Shown one piece after another: positions 1 through 9,226 of a DNA stretch of 64,000 bases (position 1 is its first letter; each line of letters begins with the position of its first letter). The position numbers and the translations under genes are program-made. A model generated the notes under the pieces. The model was given only the letters and a program-made list of their open reading frames with translations. It had not been told where the DNA came from and ran no database searches. This stretch comes from Bacteroidota bacterium (lineage in GTDB: Bacteria; Bacteroidota; Bacteroidia; Chitinophagales; Saprospiraceae), in the NCBI GenBank assembly GCA_016124585.1, contig WGNL01000029.1, forward strand, positions 1 to 64,000, read 5' to 3'.

Positions 1-84
1 CCCCCGGAATCGTTCGTCGGGCAGCTTGGCACCTAATATTTCTTGTGCCCAAAATCCTATCCCTGTTTTTGTTTCGCCTATCAT
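1..84 (-). CDS. Transposase N-terminus, Tn5/IS4-like (partial, runs off the window)
   Basis: Twenty-eight codons are visible on the minus strand from an ATG at 84 to the window edge, preceded in frame by a stop at 97-99. The peptide contains WAQEILGAKLPDERF, which resembles the N-terminal DNA-binding domain of Tn5-type (IS4 superfamily) transposases, where a W-(A/V)-x-x-E-(L/F)-G-x-A-x-L-x-D-x-R pattern is usual. The DDE catalytic domain would lie outside the window. No terminal inverted repeat could be recognised upstream. The family call rests on a short match, so it is tentative. Confidence 0.5.
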   Translation of the reverse strand, partial: MIGETKTGIGFWAQEILGAKLPDERFRG

Positions 85-272
85 AGCGGTGTTTGTTCAC
101 CGAAAGATAGCAAGTCAAATTTTATGGGACATGATTAGGTCAATAGACTCGTCACAATGTGTCAGACCTCCTTGAGCTAGTGATATTTGGGGAAAAAAGT
201 AAGTTGTTTGGCATAATGAGGCCATCATTCCACTTCAAGCTTATTATTTTTTCAAAATATTGGTCGGATATT

Positions 273-488
273 CTAGCCATTGATATTAGTTTCTTCCGCA
301 ATTACATTTTTGGATGATTGGGCAAAACCAATTCTTATGCGCTTGTATTTTTCTTTATTCTCGACTACATCCCAAAGAAATGTAGCTATAATTTCAAGGT
401 TAGTCAATTGATTGTCCTCTGTGATTTGAATCAATTTGCTATCTGTTATCAGAATTGGTAAAATCATCGTTTTGCCATTCTTGGCCAT
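273..488 (-). CDS. Hypothetical small protein, doubtful
   Basis: A 71-codon reading frame starts at the ATG at 486-488. The product is mixed in composition, with no signal peptide, membrane segment or motif I recognise. It lies alone in an AT-rich stretch next to a transposase fragment, so it may be a gene remnant or a chance frame. Nothing in the neighbourhood suggests a function. Confidence 0.25.
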   Translation of the reverse strand: MAKNGKTMILPILITDSKLIQITEDNQLTNLEIIATFLWDVVENKEKYKRIRIGFAQSSKNVIAEETNING

Positions 489-1078
489 GAGGGTACATTT
501 TAATTTTATCGACTCACAATAAATTGAGATAATAATCTACATACTCTAATGTTTTGAGGAAATTTATAGCATTGAGGTAAATGATGTTCTTTACGACCGC
601 AATCATTCCAATAGTATAGGAACTATTCTATTGCTAAATGGCTTTGATAGCATAGTGACGGTAAATATATCATTTCAAAACTTGAAGCCCAACTGCTGAG
701 ACCTATACAGTCATTTTTGAAATAATGGGAGGAGATATTAGCTGTGGACTGTACATTTTTGGCAATATTCCAATGGGTAGGGTATTTGCCAGTAATCCTA
801 TTCCAAGCGGAACCCCTTATTGTTTTGAAATAAGCTGTAGGAAATGCCGATGGAAGCGATGTGTGGATTTAACCTCCCTTGTGTCAACATTTTCAGTATA
901 ACACCAGTCATTTTTATGAAAAACAGATATAAACGCCAGTGCAAATTATAACATACTTCAATGCCTTGGGTATTTGGAAAACGAATTTTAGTCAGGCATT
1001 GACAAAATATTTTGGGGTTGATTTGCGGCAAAAACTTCAAATTTGCCCCAGTAATTTTTTCAAAAGAAAGTTTCATAG
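489..1078. other. Intergenic, no supported gene
   Basis: About 590 bases of AT-rich sequence lie between the doubtful small frame and the small membrane protein gene. Two overlapping opposite-strand frames around 800-1130 show no family resemblance, signal peptide or sensible start, so they are left out. The stretch borders a transposase fragment and could be decayed accessory DNA, but no repeat or inverted end was identified. Confidence 0.4.
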
Positions 1079-1198
1079 ATGGAAGACGCACCCAGTTTTT
1101 TTGATGCTGAAACCAAACTGCTCATCGGTTTGATTGTACTGCTTGTCATTGGTTTTCTAGTACTGCGCCGCCAAGGCAAACGCCCTCCTAAAGAATAA
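1079..1198 (+). CDS. Small single-pass membrane protein (39 aa)
   Basis: This short frame starts at ATG 1079 and stops at TAA 1196. The product has an acidic N-terminus (MEDAPSFFDAETK), one strongly hydrophobic helix at about residues 14-28, and a short basic tail beginning RRQGKRPP. That layout (acidic outside, positive inside) fits a one-helix inner-membrane miniprotein. A purine-rich stretch (aaaagaaag) lies about 9 bases upstream of the start. The DUF1572 gene begins 26 bases downstream on the same strand, so the two may be co-transcribed. Function is unknown. Confidence 0.5.
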   Translation: MEDAPSFFDAETKLLIGLIVLLVIGFLVLRRQGKRPPKE

Positions 1199-1224
1199 AT
1201 CAATCACCATTCTCCTAGTACCAC

Positions 1225-1779
1225 ATGGAATACCTGTCATCCGTCCGTAAGCAATTCGAGTATTATAAAATGCTCGGTGACAAAACTTTCGCCCAGCTCA
1301 CTGATGACCAGCTTTTTTGGCAGTTCAACGCCGAGAGCAACAGCATTGCCACCATCGTCAAGCACCTCTGGGGAAATATGCTCAGTCGCTGGACTGACTT
1401 CCTCACTACCGATGGCGAAAAGGAATGGCGAAATCGAGAAGCAGAATTTGACAATGATATCCCAAGCCGTATGGAACTGTTAGCCAAATGGAATGAAGGT
1501 TGGGCCTGTCTTTTCCATGCACTCGATCAGGTTGACGAAGAAAATTTAAACAACATTATTTGCATCCGTAACCAAGGCCATACGGTGTTGGAGGCTATCA
1601 ACAGGCAGTTGGCTCATTACCCCTACCACGTCGGGCAAATTGTTTTTATCGGTAAAATGGTGAAGGATGCGGAATGGTCTTCGCTCTCCATCCCACGGGG
1701 CGGTTCACAAGCTTTCAACACTGCCAAATTTGAACAACCAAAGCAGCGTGGGCATTTCACGGATGAGTTTTTGAAATAG
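1225..1779 (+). CDS. DUF1572 family protein (DinB-like four-helix bundle)
   Basis: The 184-residue product matches the DUF1572 branch of the DinB/YfiT superfamily. It has an N-terminal helix with repeated QLTDDQLFWQ-type spacing, a central H of the KHLWGNMLSRW segment, and near the C-terminus the HYPYHVGQIVFIGKM segment followed by W-SLSIPRGGS. In this superfamily, three histidines on separate helices usually bind a metal such as nickel or zinc, and members include thiol transferases; the substrate here is unknown. The length is typical of the family, and the protein has no signal peptide, so it should be cytoplasmic. The ATG at 1225 is the natural start. Confidence 0.8.
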   Translation: MEYLSSVRKQFEYYKMLGDKTFAQLTDDQLFWQFNAESNSIATIVKHLWGNMLSRWTDFLTTDGEKEWRNREAEFDNDIPSRMELLAKWNEGWACLFHALDQVDEENLNNIICIRNQGHTVLEAINRQLAHYPYHVGQIVFIGKMVKDAEWSSLSIPRGGSQAFNTAKFEQPKQRGHFTDEFLK

Positions 1780-1829
1780 GATTGTGTTTTTGTTTTTTCT
1801 CAGTGGCGCCTATCAGACCACTAAACCTA

Positions 1830-4067
1830 TTAGAACCAATACCCCAAATTAAAATACAGCGCCCCACCTTCGTTGGAACTCCCATACGTCAATTCAATAG
1901 GTCCCAATACCGTGTCCAATCCATAACTTATGCCCATACCATAAATGAAGCGACTGCCAGCTTCAAAAGCATTTTTCAATAAAGCGGCATTGCCAATAAG
2001 CGAAAAGTATTGGTTTTTTAATATCCTCCGTTGCAAATAAAGACTTCCATAGGCAAACTTAGTTGCTGCAAGTTCGCCGAGGCTCAGGCCAAGAAAAGGC
2101 TTGAAATTGTTGATAATATTGAGGTTGTTGCCTCCCACATAATAACGGTATGGAGCGGCCTTTTCTCCCATTAGCCCACCCACTGATGTAGAGGAACCAA
2201 AGACAATCCGCTCGCTCAATTGTTGGGCTGCAAAAAAATTGATGTCGATATTGTACCCAAATTTGCCACGAGAACCTTCATCACCTGAAAACACCGCAGC
2301 TGGGAAAATGACCCGCCCAAACATCGACGTCAACGTGCCACTGCGAGGAAAATACCGACGGTCACGGGTATCTTTCTTGAAAAATGTGGAGGCAGTCAGG
2401 TAAAGTCCTTTTTCATCAAAAAATGGAGCATCCTCTGCATTGCCTTGGAGTTGGTTGGTGCTGAACTTGTAGTATTTCACTTCGCCACTCAACCCAAACG
2501 CATGATTGCTGCCAGCCACGAGATGAGTGTAAGCCTCGTTCGTGAAATCCAGAAAATTGAAAACCAGTCGGTCTATCGTGTTGGAATCAGGCAGTATCAG
2601 TGGTTCTGGCAACCGGAAGCGGACATTGTTGTAGTTGAGGCGGCTGTTGATACCATAGTCAGCCTTGGCGCCTCTGTCGAGGTAGTAGTAAAAATTGTAT
2701 CTAAAACGGTCGCCCAAGATTAAATCGAGCGAGGCGATGGAGTTTTTCAGCAGTAAATTCTGGAAAGTAGCATTCAGTAGGACACTGCTTTTGTATTCGT
2801 TGTCGTAATGCAGTCCTGCCCGAAATCGGCGGTCATGCCCTTGATTGATAGATGGTTTTAAGTCAATGCCATAGCGCCCATCGGGTGTCTTAAAAAATTG
2901 ATAACCAATGAATTGGTAATCACCAGAGCCATAGAGATTGGTGATTCCTTGATAAAAATCCTTTTCAGGACATAACCCCGAAAGTTTGCCGGGGAAATTG
3001 CGAAGAATTGCCTCGCTACTTATTTTTTTATTTGAGGCAACGCAAACAGTATCAAATTTCCAGGGATTCACAGTTGGGTTTGGCAAGCGGCGAGGTGGTG
3101 GTAGCGATTGTTTTTGGCGCTTCGCAATGTCCCGCAGCACGTCCCAAAGTTCTCTTGCAGAGCGTTCCCCCCTGTTAATCAGAGTGTCGGCCAACTCAAA
3201 ATCGGTGAGGCCAACGCCAACCACATCGGGGCAAATAAGCACATCGCAGTACTGGAGCTGTTCCTCTGACTTGGCATTCATTTGGAATGACCCAATTTGG
3301 GTGATGAGTTTTTCGAGCGAATTCAAATCATTTTTGCCCAAAAGCCCTTCTTCAACATTTACCCCGATAACGAGATCCATGCCTCGTTCCTTCACTTCCT
3401 TCGCTGGAAAATTATTTACAATGCCGCCGTCGGAAAGCAAGCGGTAATTGATTTCAACAGGAGAAATCAAGCCAGGGAAAGCACCACTAGCCCGCATGGC
3501 CAGTGCAAGATTGCCGTGGTCAAGCATCATACTTTCCCCAGTACTCACGTCGGTTCCTGTGCAGAAAAATGGGATGGGCAGTTGGCTGAAATCATCGGTG
3601 AAACAAACCCGGGCCGTTAGTTGGCTGAGCAGGTTGTAAACCAACTGCCCATCAGAGTATGCGAGTGGTAGCCCTACTTTGCCGTCTTTCACAGAAAGTG
3701 AAAACGGGTATTTCTCGCCATTGAATTTTTCAAAAACTGGGGTCACGTCCCTCGGAATCTCATCTTCCAACAACGCACCCATATCCGTGCTTTTTAGTAT
3801 GCTGTCCAATTCTGCCGCCGACCAGCTGCTGGCATACAGCCCACCCACAATCGCACCCATGCTTGCCCCGCCAATGTAGTCGATGCGAACGCCTGCTTCC
3901 TCAAGCACTTTCAACACGCCAACATGCGCATAGCCTTTTGCCCCGCCGCCACTGAGTACCAAGCCCACACGGTAGGGTTGTTGGCCCAATTGTGAAGATG
4001 CGGAATTTTGCGCAAGCAAAAAAGCAGGGAAAAAAAGGGAAAGGAGAATGGGGGCAACGATTTTCAT
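1830..4067 (-). CDS. Patatin-like phospholipase with C-terminal BamA/TamA-type barrel
   Basis: The 745-residue protein begins with a signal peptide (about residues 1-20, ending LLAQ). A patatin domain follows with the oxyanion motif GGGAKG (40-45), the nucleophile motif GASMG (Ser69) and the catalytic DGG (Asp213), so the Ser-Asp dyad is intact. A POTRA-like spacer and a C-terminal outer-membrane beta-barrel of the surface-antigen (D15/BamA) type fill the second half, ending in GYWF with a terminal aromatic residue. This architecture is that of PlpD-like type Vd proteins and the common Bacteroidota patatin-barrel lipases. It probably hydrolyses phospholipid acyl chains at or outside the outer membrane. 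It is divergently transcribed from the gene at 4158. Confidence 0.88.
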   Translation of the reverse strand: MKIVAPILLSLFFPAFLLAQNSASSQLGQQPYRVGLVLSGGGAKGYAHVGVLKVLEEAGVRIDYIGGASMGAIVGGLYASSWSAAELDSILKSTDMGALLEDEIPRDVTPVFEKFNGEKYPFSLSVKDGKVGLPLAYSDGQLVYNLLSQLTARVCFTDDFSQLPIPFFCTGTDVSTGESMMLDHGNLALAMRASGAFPGLISPVEINYRLLSDGGIVNNFPAKEVKERGMDLVIGVNVEEGLLGKNDLNSLEKLITQIGSFQMNAKSEEQLQYCDVLICPDVVGVGLTDFELADTLINRGERSARELWDVLRDIAKRQKQSLPPPRRLPNPTVNPWKFDTVCVASNKKISSEAILRNFPGKLSGLCPEKDFYQGITNLYGSGDYQFIGYQFFKTPDGRYGIDLKPSINQGHDRRFRAGLHYDNEYKSSVLLNATFQNLLLKNSIASLDLILGDRFRYNFYYYLDRGAKADYGINSRLNYNNVRFRLPEPLILPDSNTIDRLVFNFLDFTNEAYTHLVAGSNHAFGLSGEVKYYKFSTNQLQGNAEDAPFFDEKGLYLTASTFFKKDTRDRRYFPRSGTLTSMFGRVIFPAAVFSGDEGSRGKFGYNIDINFFAAQQLSERIVFGSSTSVGGLMGEKAAPYRYYVGGNNLNIINNFKPFLGLSLGELAATKFAYGSLYLQRRILKNQYFSLIGNAALLKNAFEAGSRFIYGMGISYGLDTVLGPIELTYGSSNEGGALYFNLGYWF

Positions 4068-4093
4068 GATGATTGTTAAAGCCTTGTGCAGGA

Positions 4094-4101
4094 CAAAAAT
4101 A
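4094..4101 (-). promoter_or_regulatory. Candidate -7 promoter element for the patatin gene
   Basis: On the minus strand this reads TATTTTTG, an exact match to the Bacteroidota -7 consensus TAnnTTTG. It lies 26 bases upstream of the patatin start codon. No good TTTG -33 element is visible at the usual spacing, so the call is tentative. Confidence 0.4.
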
Positions 4102-4130
4102 GGCGAAAGCGTTCAATTCATTCCAAGTCG

Positions 4131-4139
4131 TATTTTTGC
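4131..4139 (+). promoter_or_regulatory. Candidate -7 promoter element for the gene at 4158
   Basis: The plus strand reads TATTTTTGC, matching TAnnTTTG with the frequently conserved trailing C, 18 bases upstream of the ATG at 4158. Together with the minus-strand element at 4094-4101 it gives a compact divergent promoter region. The -33 box is not clear. Confidence 0.42.
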
Positions 4140-4157
4140 ATAAAAACGAAGCAGTAA

Positions 4158-4460
4158 ATGTTCAAAATCCTTACATTTTTCCTCATTGGCTTGTTCTTGG
4201 CCATGCTTTTTGTGAATGTTTATTTCCGGGCCAAAGTGCTTAAAACCTATGGTCGTTTGGTTAAAAACCGGGTGGAGTTTGGGGCAGCACACGTTTTTAA
4301 CCGAAAAAAAATGGAAGAAGAGATACTGCCTAAATACCCCGATCAACGCCAAGACATTCTCGACTTCTCGAACCACATGCAATATTCCATCAAAATGGCT
4401 TCAGTGTTGATTGCCCTGATAACAGCGATGGGAGCTTTGCTGATGTACTTTAATAATTAA
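4158..4460 (+). CDS. Hypothetical membrane protein, two TM helices
   Basis: This is a 100-residue protein with a hydrophobic helix at about residues 4-24, a basic and charged middle (several K/R, with HVFNRKKMEEE), and a second hydrophobic helix at about residues 78-96. No family is recognised. The charged middle probably sits on one face of the inner membrane with both helices anchoring it. A promoter-like element lies just upstream, so it is probably expressed from its own start. The next gene on this strand, a lipoprotein, begins 65 bases later. Confidence 0.6.
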   Translation: MFKILTFFLIGLFLAMLFVNVYFRAKVLKTYGRLVKNRVEFGAAHVFNRKKMEEEILPKYPDQRQDILDFSNHMQYSIKMASVLIALITAMGALLMYFNN

Positions 4461-4525
4461 TTGCGAGCGGTAAACTGTGACTACAGTTGCAGCCTGTTTA
4501 ATGTTCTCAATTTGAAAACTTGTTC

Positions 4526-5185
4526 ATGAAAATATTGGCGACAATTATGCTAGCATTCCTGCTTACTGGTTGCTTCGAAATCCGGGAAGAGGTGAACATG
4601 AAGGCTGACGGAAGTGGAGAGGTATCTTTCGTTTTGAACCTCAGCCAAAGCAAGCAGAACATGGCAAAATACATGACGATGGGTACGGTAGAGGGCTACA
4701 AAGTGCCAACAAAAGATGAGGTGGAATCGAATTTGCAGAAAATAAAAAACACGATGGCTGCTGTGCCTGGCATGTCGGCAGTGTTGACGAAGAGCGATTG
4801 GTCAAATTTCATTTTCACCGTTAGCGGTCGGTTTGCACATGTGGAGGCCCTAAATAAAGCGATGGAAATCGTGGCGAAGGAGTACGACAAGAAAGGCAAA
4901 TTTGCTGCCTCTGGCAATTCGGGTTTTGGCTACAGTAATGGGCAGTTCAAGCGCCAATTCAATTACCCTACCAAAGCCAAGGAATACGCCGAGTTGCCTT
5001 CTGTACAACGCTACGTGTTGGAGTCCGCCACCATGACCAGTATTTACCGCTTCGACCGCAGCATACGAAAACTAAGCCATCCGAAGGCACAGCTTTCCCC
5101 AAGTGGTAAAGCGGTGATGCTCACATTGCCACTCTCCGAACTGATGAAAGGAACAGGTACGCTTTCCGAAACAGTTACGTTTTGA
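4526..5185 (+). CDS. Hypothetical lipoprotein
   Basis: The product is 219 residues. I chose the ATG at 4526 over the TTG at 4520 because it gives a clean lipoprotein signal: MKILATIMLAFLLTGC, with Cys16 as the lipidation site. The mature part starts FEIREEVNMKADGSGEVSF, a pattern seen in Bacteroidota lipoproteins whose body resembles the LppM/DUF3153-like beta sandwich fold, though I cannot confirm that family. There are no catalytic motifs. It is followed by the large exported protein at 5332 on the same strand, and the two may act together in the envelope. Confidence 0.7.
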   Translation: MKILATIMLAFLLTGCFEIREEVNMKADGSGEVSFVLNLSQSKQNMAKYMTMGTVEGYKVPTKDEVESNLQKIKNTMAAVPGMSAVLTKSDWSNFIFTVSGRFAHVEALNKAMEIVAKEYDKKGKFAASGNSGFGYSNGQFKRQFNYPTKAKEYAELPSVQRYVLESATMTSIYRFDRSIRKLSHPKAQLSPSGKAVMLTLPLSELMKGTGTLSETVTF

Positions 5186-5331
5186 AGATAAATTTGAGGG
5201 TTTGGTAGTTGGGGAGTTCGGTTGCTTTGCCCTGTAACCTCTTTTAATCTACGCCGTTTTCTTGTATGTTTGGTGCTACAGAACACCAATAAACTTTGCC
5301 AAATTTCATTTTTCGTAAAATCCAAGAAGCA

Positions 5332-7449
5332 ATGAATCCATTTAACAAGCTTGTACTTCATCCTATCAATTTGCGATTGAGGACCTCACTCGTCACCGTG
5401 CTATTCATGCTGCTGGTGAAGCTTGTTTTTGGCCAATCTGTGCTAAAATATGTTCCTTCCACGGCAGATGTCGTAGTGACTTTCAACCTTCAAAACCTAG
5501 ACAAGAAAGTTAACTTGGAGCAGTTGCGCCAGTATGATTTTTATCAGGCGATGCTGAAGGAAATGAGCGATTCCCCCAAGTTTGAGGACAACCCTAAGAT
5601 TCAGGCTTTTTTTGAAAAAATGCTCACATCTCCCGCCAGCGTGGGCTTTGATACCAAAGAACCGGTTGTGGTTTTTATGGAAAAAGTGGGCTTTGATACC
5701 TACACGACTATCATCTCTAAACTTGGCAACAAAGCGGTTTATGAGTCAGCTATCAAGGAACTTATGGGCGAATATTTCAAACCGTTTGAGATGCAGGCGG
5801 ATGGGATGAGTACTTGGCGCCAAGGAGAGAATTTGCTTGCTTGGAACGACGAAGTAGTACTGGAAGTAGTGCACCAAAAAGGCTATGACCCAAACCAAAA
5901 TTATTATGACTATGGTTACGAGGAAGAGGTAGCGCCTAATGAAGAAGAGGGTTGGGTTGATTCCTCGTCTGAGGAAGAAATCGCAACTGAAGACGGAATG
6001 CAAGATGAAACAGATGAATCCTTCACTATCCAATTTATTTCAGAAGAAGGCGATACGACTATTCTGTCTGGAGACGATTTGGATTTTACGGACACGGCAG
6101 GACTACGTGTGATGTTGGAGGGTATAAAAAAACAGCAAGGCAGCGTTGAGGATGAAACGACGAGCGAGCCTTCTGAAATTTTTGATACTCCAGATTTTTC
6201 CTTTGCCTATCAGGAGGCGCCTGATACTGCTGCATTTAATTGGGTACAAAAACTGCTCAATCGGCAATTTTTACAGCCAATTACACGCAACGAGCGCTTT
6301 GCTTTGGCCAAAGGCCGCACCAATGATGTTCATTTTTGGGTAGATTATGCTTTTTTGACCGAAAGCATGACTGATATGCAAAAGGCTGGTATGGGGGGGA
6401 TGGGGCCCGGTAATTCGATGAACCAGTTCATGTCTGCAATGGGTGGGTTTATGGACATTTTTTACAGTGACACCTACCTTTCCTTAGGTCTCAATTTTGA
6501 GGATGGCCAAATGGCTTTGCGCTCACAGTTGTTTTTCAATGAGGACATGAAGCGGTTTTACAGCCGGGCGCTAGATGCCAAGTTCAATAAAAAATTCCTG
6601 CGGTACGTGAAGGGGGGCGACGAGATGTTTGGCTATTTTTACCTGAACTACAATATCAAAAACACCATCGATGAGAGCAAAGCGTTGTTGTACAAAATCT
6701 TCGAGGCAACGCCACAATACGGAGAGGCGGCAGCGGATGCCATAAAAATACTGGGCATTTTCATTGATGAAGAAGCCATTGGCAACCTGCTCAAAGGCGA
6801 CCTGATGTTTGCAATTTCAGGTATCCAGACTGTGGAAACAAAGACTGTCACTTACGATTACGATGCCGATTTCAACTTCACCACCCGTGATACAACGATG
6901 ATGAAACAGGTGCCGATTTTTACAGCTCTAGCATCTTATGGCAACGGGAAGGATATTCAAAAATTCATTGATTTGGGCCTGCACAGTAAGGTGCTCACCC
7001 ATGAAGGTCGATACTACCGTCTGGATGTTCCGGGAATGGACGGCATGTCTTTTTTCTTAGCAAAACAAGATGGCCTGCTTATTTTCACCAACAATGCCTA
7101 CCTGATGAAACAGAACCTGGACAAGGGTTTTGCGAAGAAATTGAGGTTGCCAAAAAATCACAAGAAACGGCTTTGCGAAAGTGCATCGGTAGTATATTGG
7201 AATATCCCAAACACGATTCGGGCAGTAGCTGGCGACGAAGCGAACAGCAATATTGGTCTGATGGGATATTTGAACAATATCGGCAAGGAATTCTACAGCA
7301 TGGAAGCAACCTCTTCTAAAAAAGTGACGAATTCGGTCGATAGCGAGATGTTTCTGAAAATGACTACCAAGGATACGAATGCACTGCAACAGTTTTTCAA
7401 TTTTATCAATGACCTCTATTTGGAAACAATTGGTGGGGCGAAAATTTGA
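5332..7449 (+). CDS. Large exported hypothetical protein, DUF4836-like
   Basis: I place the start at ATG 5332, preceded by ccaagaagca, rather than at an upstream TTG (5296). The result is about 705 residues with a signal or anchor helix at about residues 14-35 ending VFGQ. The mature start, S-V-L-K-Y-V-P-S-T-A-D-V-V-V-T-F-N, resembles Bacteroidota DUF4836 proteins, which open with a similar 'VPxdAxxVxxxN' motif. A long acidic low-complexity stretch (about residues 190-285, rich in E, D and Y) splits the protein. Function is unknown; export to the periplasm or outer membrane is inferred from the N-terminus. Confidence 0.65.
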   Translation: MNPFNKLVLHPINLRLRTSLVTVLFMLLVKLVFGQSVLKYVPSTADVVVTFNLQNLDKKVNLEQLRQYDFYQAMLKEMSDSPKFEDNPKIQAFFEKMLTSPASVGFDTKEPVVVFMEKVGFDTYTTIISKLGNKAVYESAIKELMGEYFKPFEMQADGMSTWRQGENLLAWNDEVVLEVVHQKGYDPNQNYYDYGYEEEVAPNEEEGWVDSSSEEEIATEDGMQDETDESFTIQFISEEGDTTILSGDDLDFTDTAGLRVMLEGIKKQQGSVEDETTSEPSEIFDTPDFSFAYQEAPDTAAFNWVQKLLNRQFLQPITRNERFALAKGRTNDVHFWVDYAFLTESMTDMQKAGMGGMGPGNSMNQFMSAMGGFMDIFYSDTYLSLGLNFEDGQMALRSQLFFNEDMKRFYSRALDAKFNKKFLRYVKGGDEMFGYFYLNYNIKNTIDESKALLYKIFEATPQYGEAAADAIKILGIFIDEEAIGNLLKGDLMFAISGIQTVETKTVTYDYDADFNFTTRDTTMMKQVPIFTALASYGNGKDIQKFIDLGLHSKVLTHEGRYYRLDVPGMDGMSFFLAKQDGLLIFTNNAYLMKQNLDKGFAKKLRLPKNHKKRLCESASVVYWNIPNTIRAVAGDEANSNIGLMGYLNNIGKEFYSMEATSSKKVTNSVDSEMFLKMTTKDTNALQQFFNFINDLYLETIGGAKI

Positions 7450-7517
7450 TTAGTGGTAGGGACTAATTTTTAGACTTTTGCATTGGCAATTTGTTGGGGC
7501 TTCGAGGCTTCACAAAA

Positions 7518-8240
7518 ATGCACGCCCAATATTTAATTGATTTCATGACTCCTGTTGCTGATTACTTTAATCATGTTCAAAGCGTTTTCCTAGAAAAAGG
7601 CGACCCCATCACAGCCCAAGGACAAATGCGCTACATGCGCTTCAAATTTGAATACTACGGCTTGAAGGCCCCCCGCTGGATGGAACTTTCCAAAACCATT
7701 TTTTTACAAAAAGGCCTACTCGAAGGCGAGGAATTGAAAATGTTTGCAAGGCTTTGCTTCGAAGACGTGCATCGGGAACTTCATTATTTTGCACTCGAAA
7801 TGGTGCAAAAAACCTTGAAAAAACAGCCTTCAGAATTCATCAATTTTTTAGAAGAACTCATTGTCACCCAAAGCTGGTGGGACTCCGTGGACTGGTTAGC
7901 GAAGCTGGTCGGCATCCATTTCAAACGATACCCTGAACTGATAATACCTACTACCGAGCAATGGATGGCCTCGGGTAATTTTTGGTTGCAACGGGTATGC
8001 CTCATTTTTCAGCTTGCTTACCGAACCGATACGGACTTTGAGTTGATGAAAAAACTTATTCTGCAGGTGGCTATCTCGAAGGAGTTTTTCCTGCAAAAAG
8101 GGGCTGGCTGGGCATTGCGCCAGCACACCAGAACCGACCCGCAAGCTGTCATGGATTTTGTGGGAAACAATCCCCAACTATCACCGCTCACCAAACGGGA
8201 AGCGCTTCGACTAATCAAGACACATAAACTCAAGACATGA
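7518..8240 (+). CDS. DNA alkylation repair protein (AlkD-like HEAT repeat)
   Basis: The 240-residue product is all-helical with the features of the AlkC/AlkD family. It has an N-terminal QMRYMRFKFEYYGLKAPRW segment, the central WWDSVDWLAKL region, and the late GAGWALRQHTRTDP segment that carries a conserved Trp and Arg contacting DNA. AlkD-type glycosylases remove cationic N3- and N7-alkyl purines without flipping the base. I chose ATG 7518 over the TTG at 7491. The stop overlaps the ATG of the next gene (ATGA at 8237-8240), suggesting translational coupling with the metal exporter. Confidence 0.85.
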   Translation: MHAQYLIDFMTPVADYFNHVQSVFLEKGDPITAQGQMRYMRFKFEYYGLKAPRWMELSKTIFLQKGLLEGEELKMFARLCFEDVHRELHYFALEMVQKTLKKQPSEFINFLEELIVTQSWWDSVDWLAKLVGIHFKRYPELIIPTTEQWMASGNFWLQRVCLIFQLAYRTDTDFELMKKLILQVAISKEFFLQKGAGWALRQHTRTDPQAVMDFVGNNPQLSPLTKREALRLIKTHKLKT

Positions 8241-9223
8241 CCGCATCCAAAGAAAACCTTAGTGTACAAAAGCTTGTCGTTGGGGTAGGCTTGGCGCTTT
8301 TTATCATCAAAATTGTGGCTTGGTACATCACCTCTTCCGTTGCCATTCTTACGGATGCTTTGGAGAGCACAGTAAACGTGGTGGCCAGTTTTATTGGCCT
8401 TTACAGCCTGATTTTGTCTGCAAAACCGCGGGACACGGAGCATCCCTACGGCCACGGCAAAGTGGAATTCATTTCAGCTGGGATTGAGGGTGCGCTAATT
8501 GCTGTTGCAGGTTTTGTCATCATTTACGAAGCCATCGACAACCTTCGGCATCCGCACGAAATCGGGAGTTTGGACTATGGCATCCTGTTGGTAATTTTAG
8601 CTGCTGTGGTGAACTACTTCGTGGGTTTTATGGCAGTGAAAAAAGGCGAAAAGAACAATTCCCTCGCTCTCATCGCCAGTGGAAAACATTTACAATCAGA
8701 TACTTACAGCTCTATTGGTATCATTGTAGGCTTAGCAATAATGCGGTTTACAGGCTGGGCCTGGGTAGACAGTGTAGTGGCACTGATTTTCGCTTTGGTC
8801 ATTATTTACACCGGGTTAAAAATAATTCGGAGTTCCATCGCAGGAATTATGGATGAGGCTGATGATGAGCTATTGGACAAACTAGTGGCGACCCTCAATG
8901 AGCGTCGGGAAGAAAATTGGGTCGATGTCCACAACCTTCGAATCATCAAATACGGCAGCGTGCTGCATCTTGATTTTCATTTGACGGTACCTTGGTATTT
9001 GAACGTCCACCAAGCACATGACGAAGTGGACAAAATTGACCTGATGGTCAAGGAAAAATTTGGCGAAAGTGTAGAAATGTTCGTACACACGGATGGCTGC
9101 CTCGACTTCTCCTGCCAGATTTGTTCCAAGCATGATTGCCAAGTAAGGCAGGCTCCTTTTGTGAAAAAAGTGGACTGGACAGTTAGAAATATATCATCGA
9201 ACAACAAGCATCGATTGGAATAA
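8237..9223 (+). CDS. Cation diffusion facilitator (CDF) metal exporter
   Basis: The 328-residue protein shows the CDF layout: several N-terminal transmembrane helices, with LTDALEST in TM2 (Asp40), the RDTEHPYGHGKVE loop, and a KHLQSD (HxxxD) site in TM5. A cytoplasmic ferredoxin-like C-terminal domain follows, containing LRIIKYGSVLHLDFHLTVP. The tail carries several cysteines (CLDFSCQICSKHDCQ), which is longer and more cysteine-rich than usual and could bind metal. CDF proteins exchange Zn2+, Fe2+, Mn2+ or similar ions for protons; the substrate cannot be fixed from sequence. It starts inside the stop codon of the AlkD-like gene. Confidence 0.9.
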   Translation: MTASKENLSVQKLVVGVGLALFIIKIVAWYITSSVAILTDALESTVNVVASFIGLYSLILSAKPRDTEHPYGHGKVEFISAGIEGALIAVAGFVIIYEAIDNLRHPHEIGSLDYGILLVILAAVVNYFVGFMAVKKGEKNNSLALIASGKHLQSDTYSSIGIIVGLAIMRFTGWAWVDSVVALIFALVIIYTGLKIIRSSIAGIMDEADDELLDKLVATLNERREENWVDVHNLRIIKYGSVLHLDFHLTVPWYLNVHQAHDEVDKIDLMVKEKFGESVEMFVHTDGCLDFSCQICSKHDCQVRQAPFVKKVDWTVRNISSNNKHRLE

Positions 9224-9226
9224 TGC

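Noticed and set aside
798-1133. Overlapping opposite-strand frames near the left edge
   Set aside because: They overlap each other and the small membrane gene and show no family resemblance.
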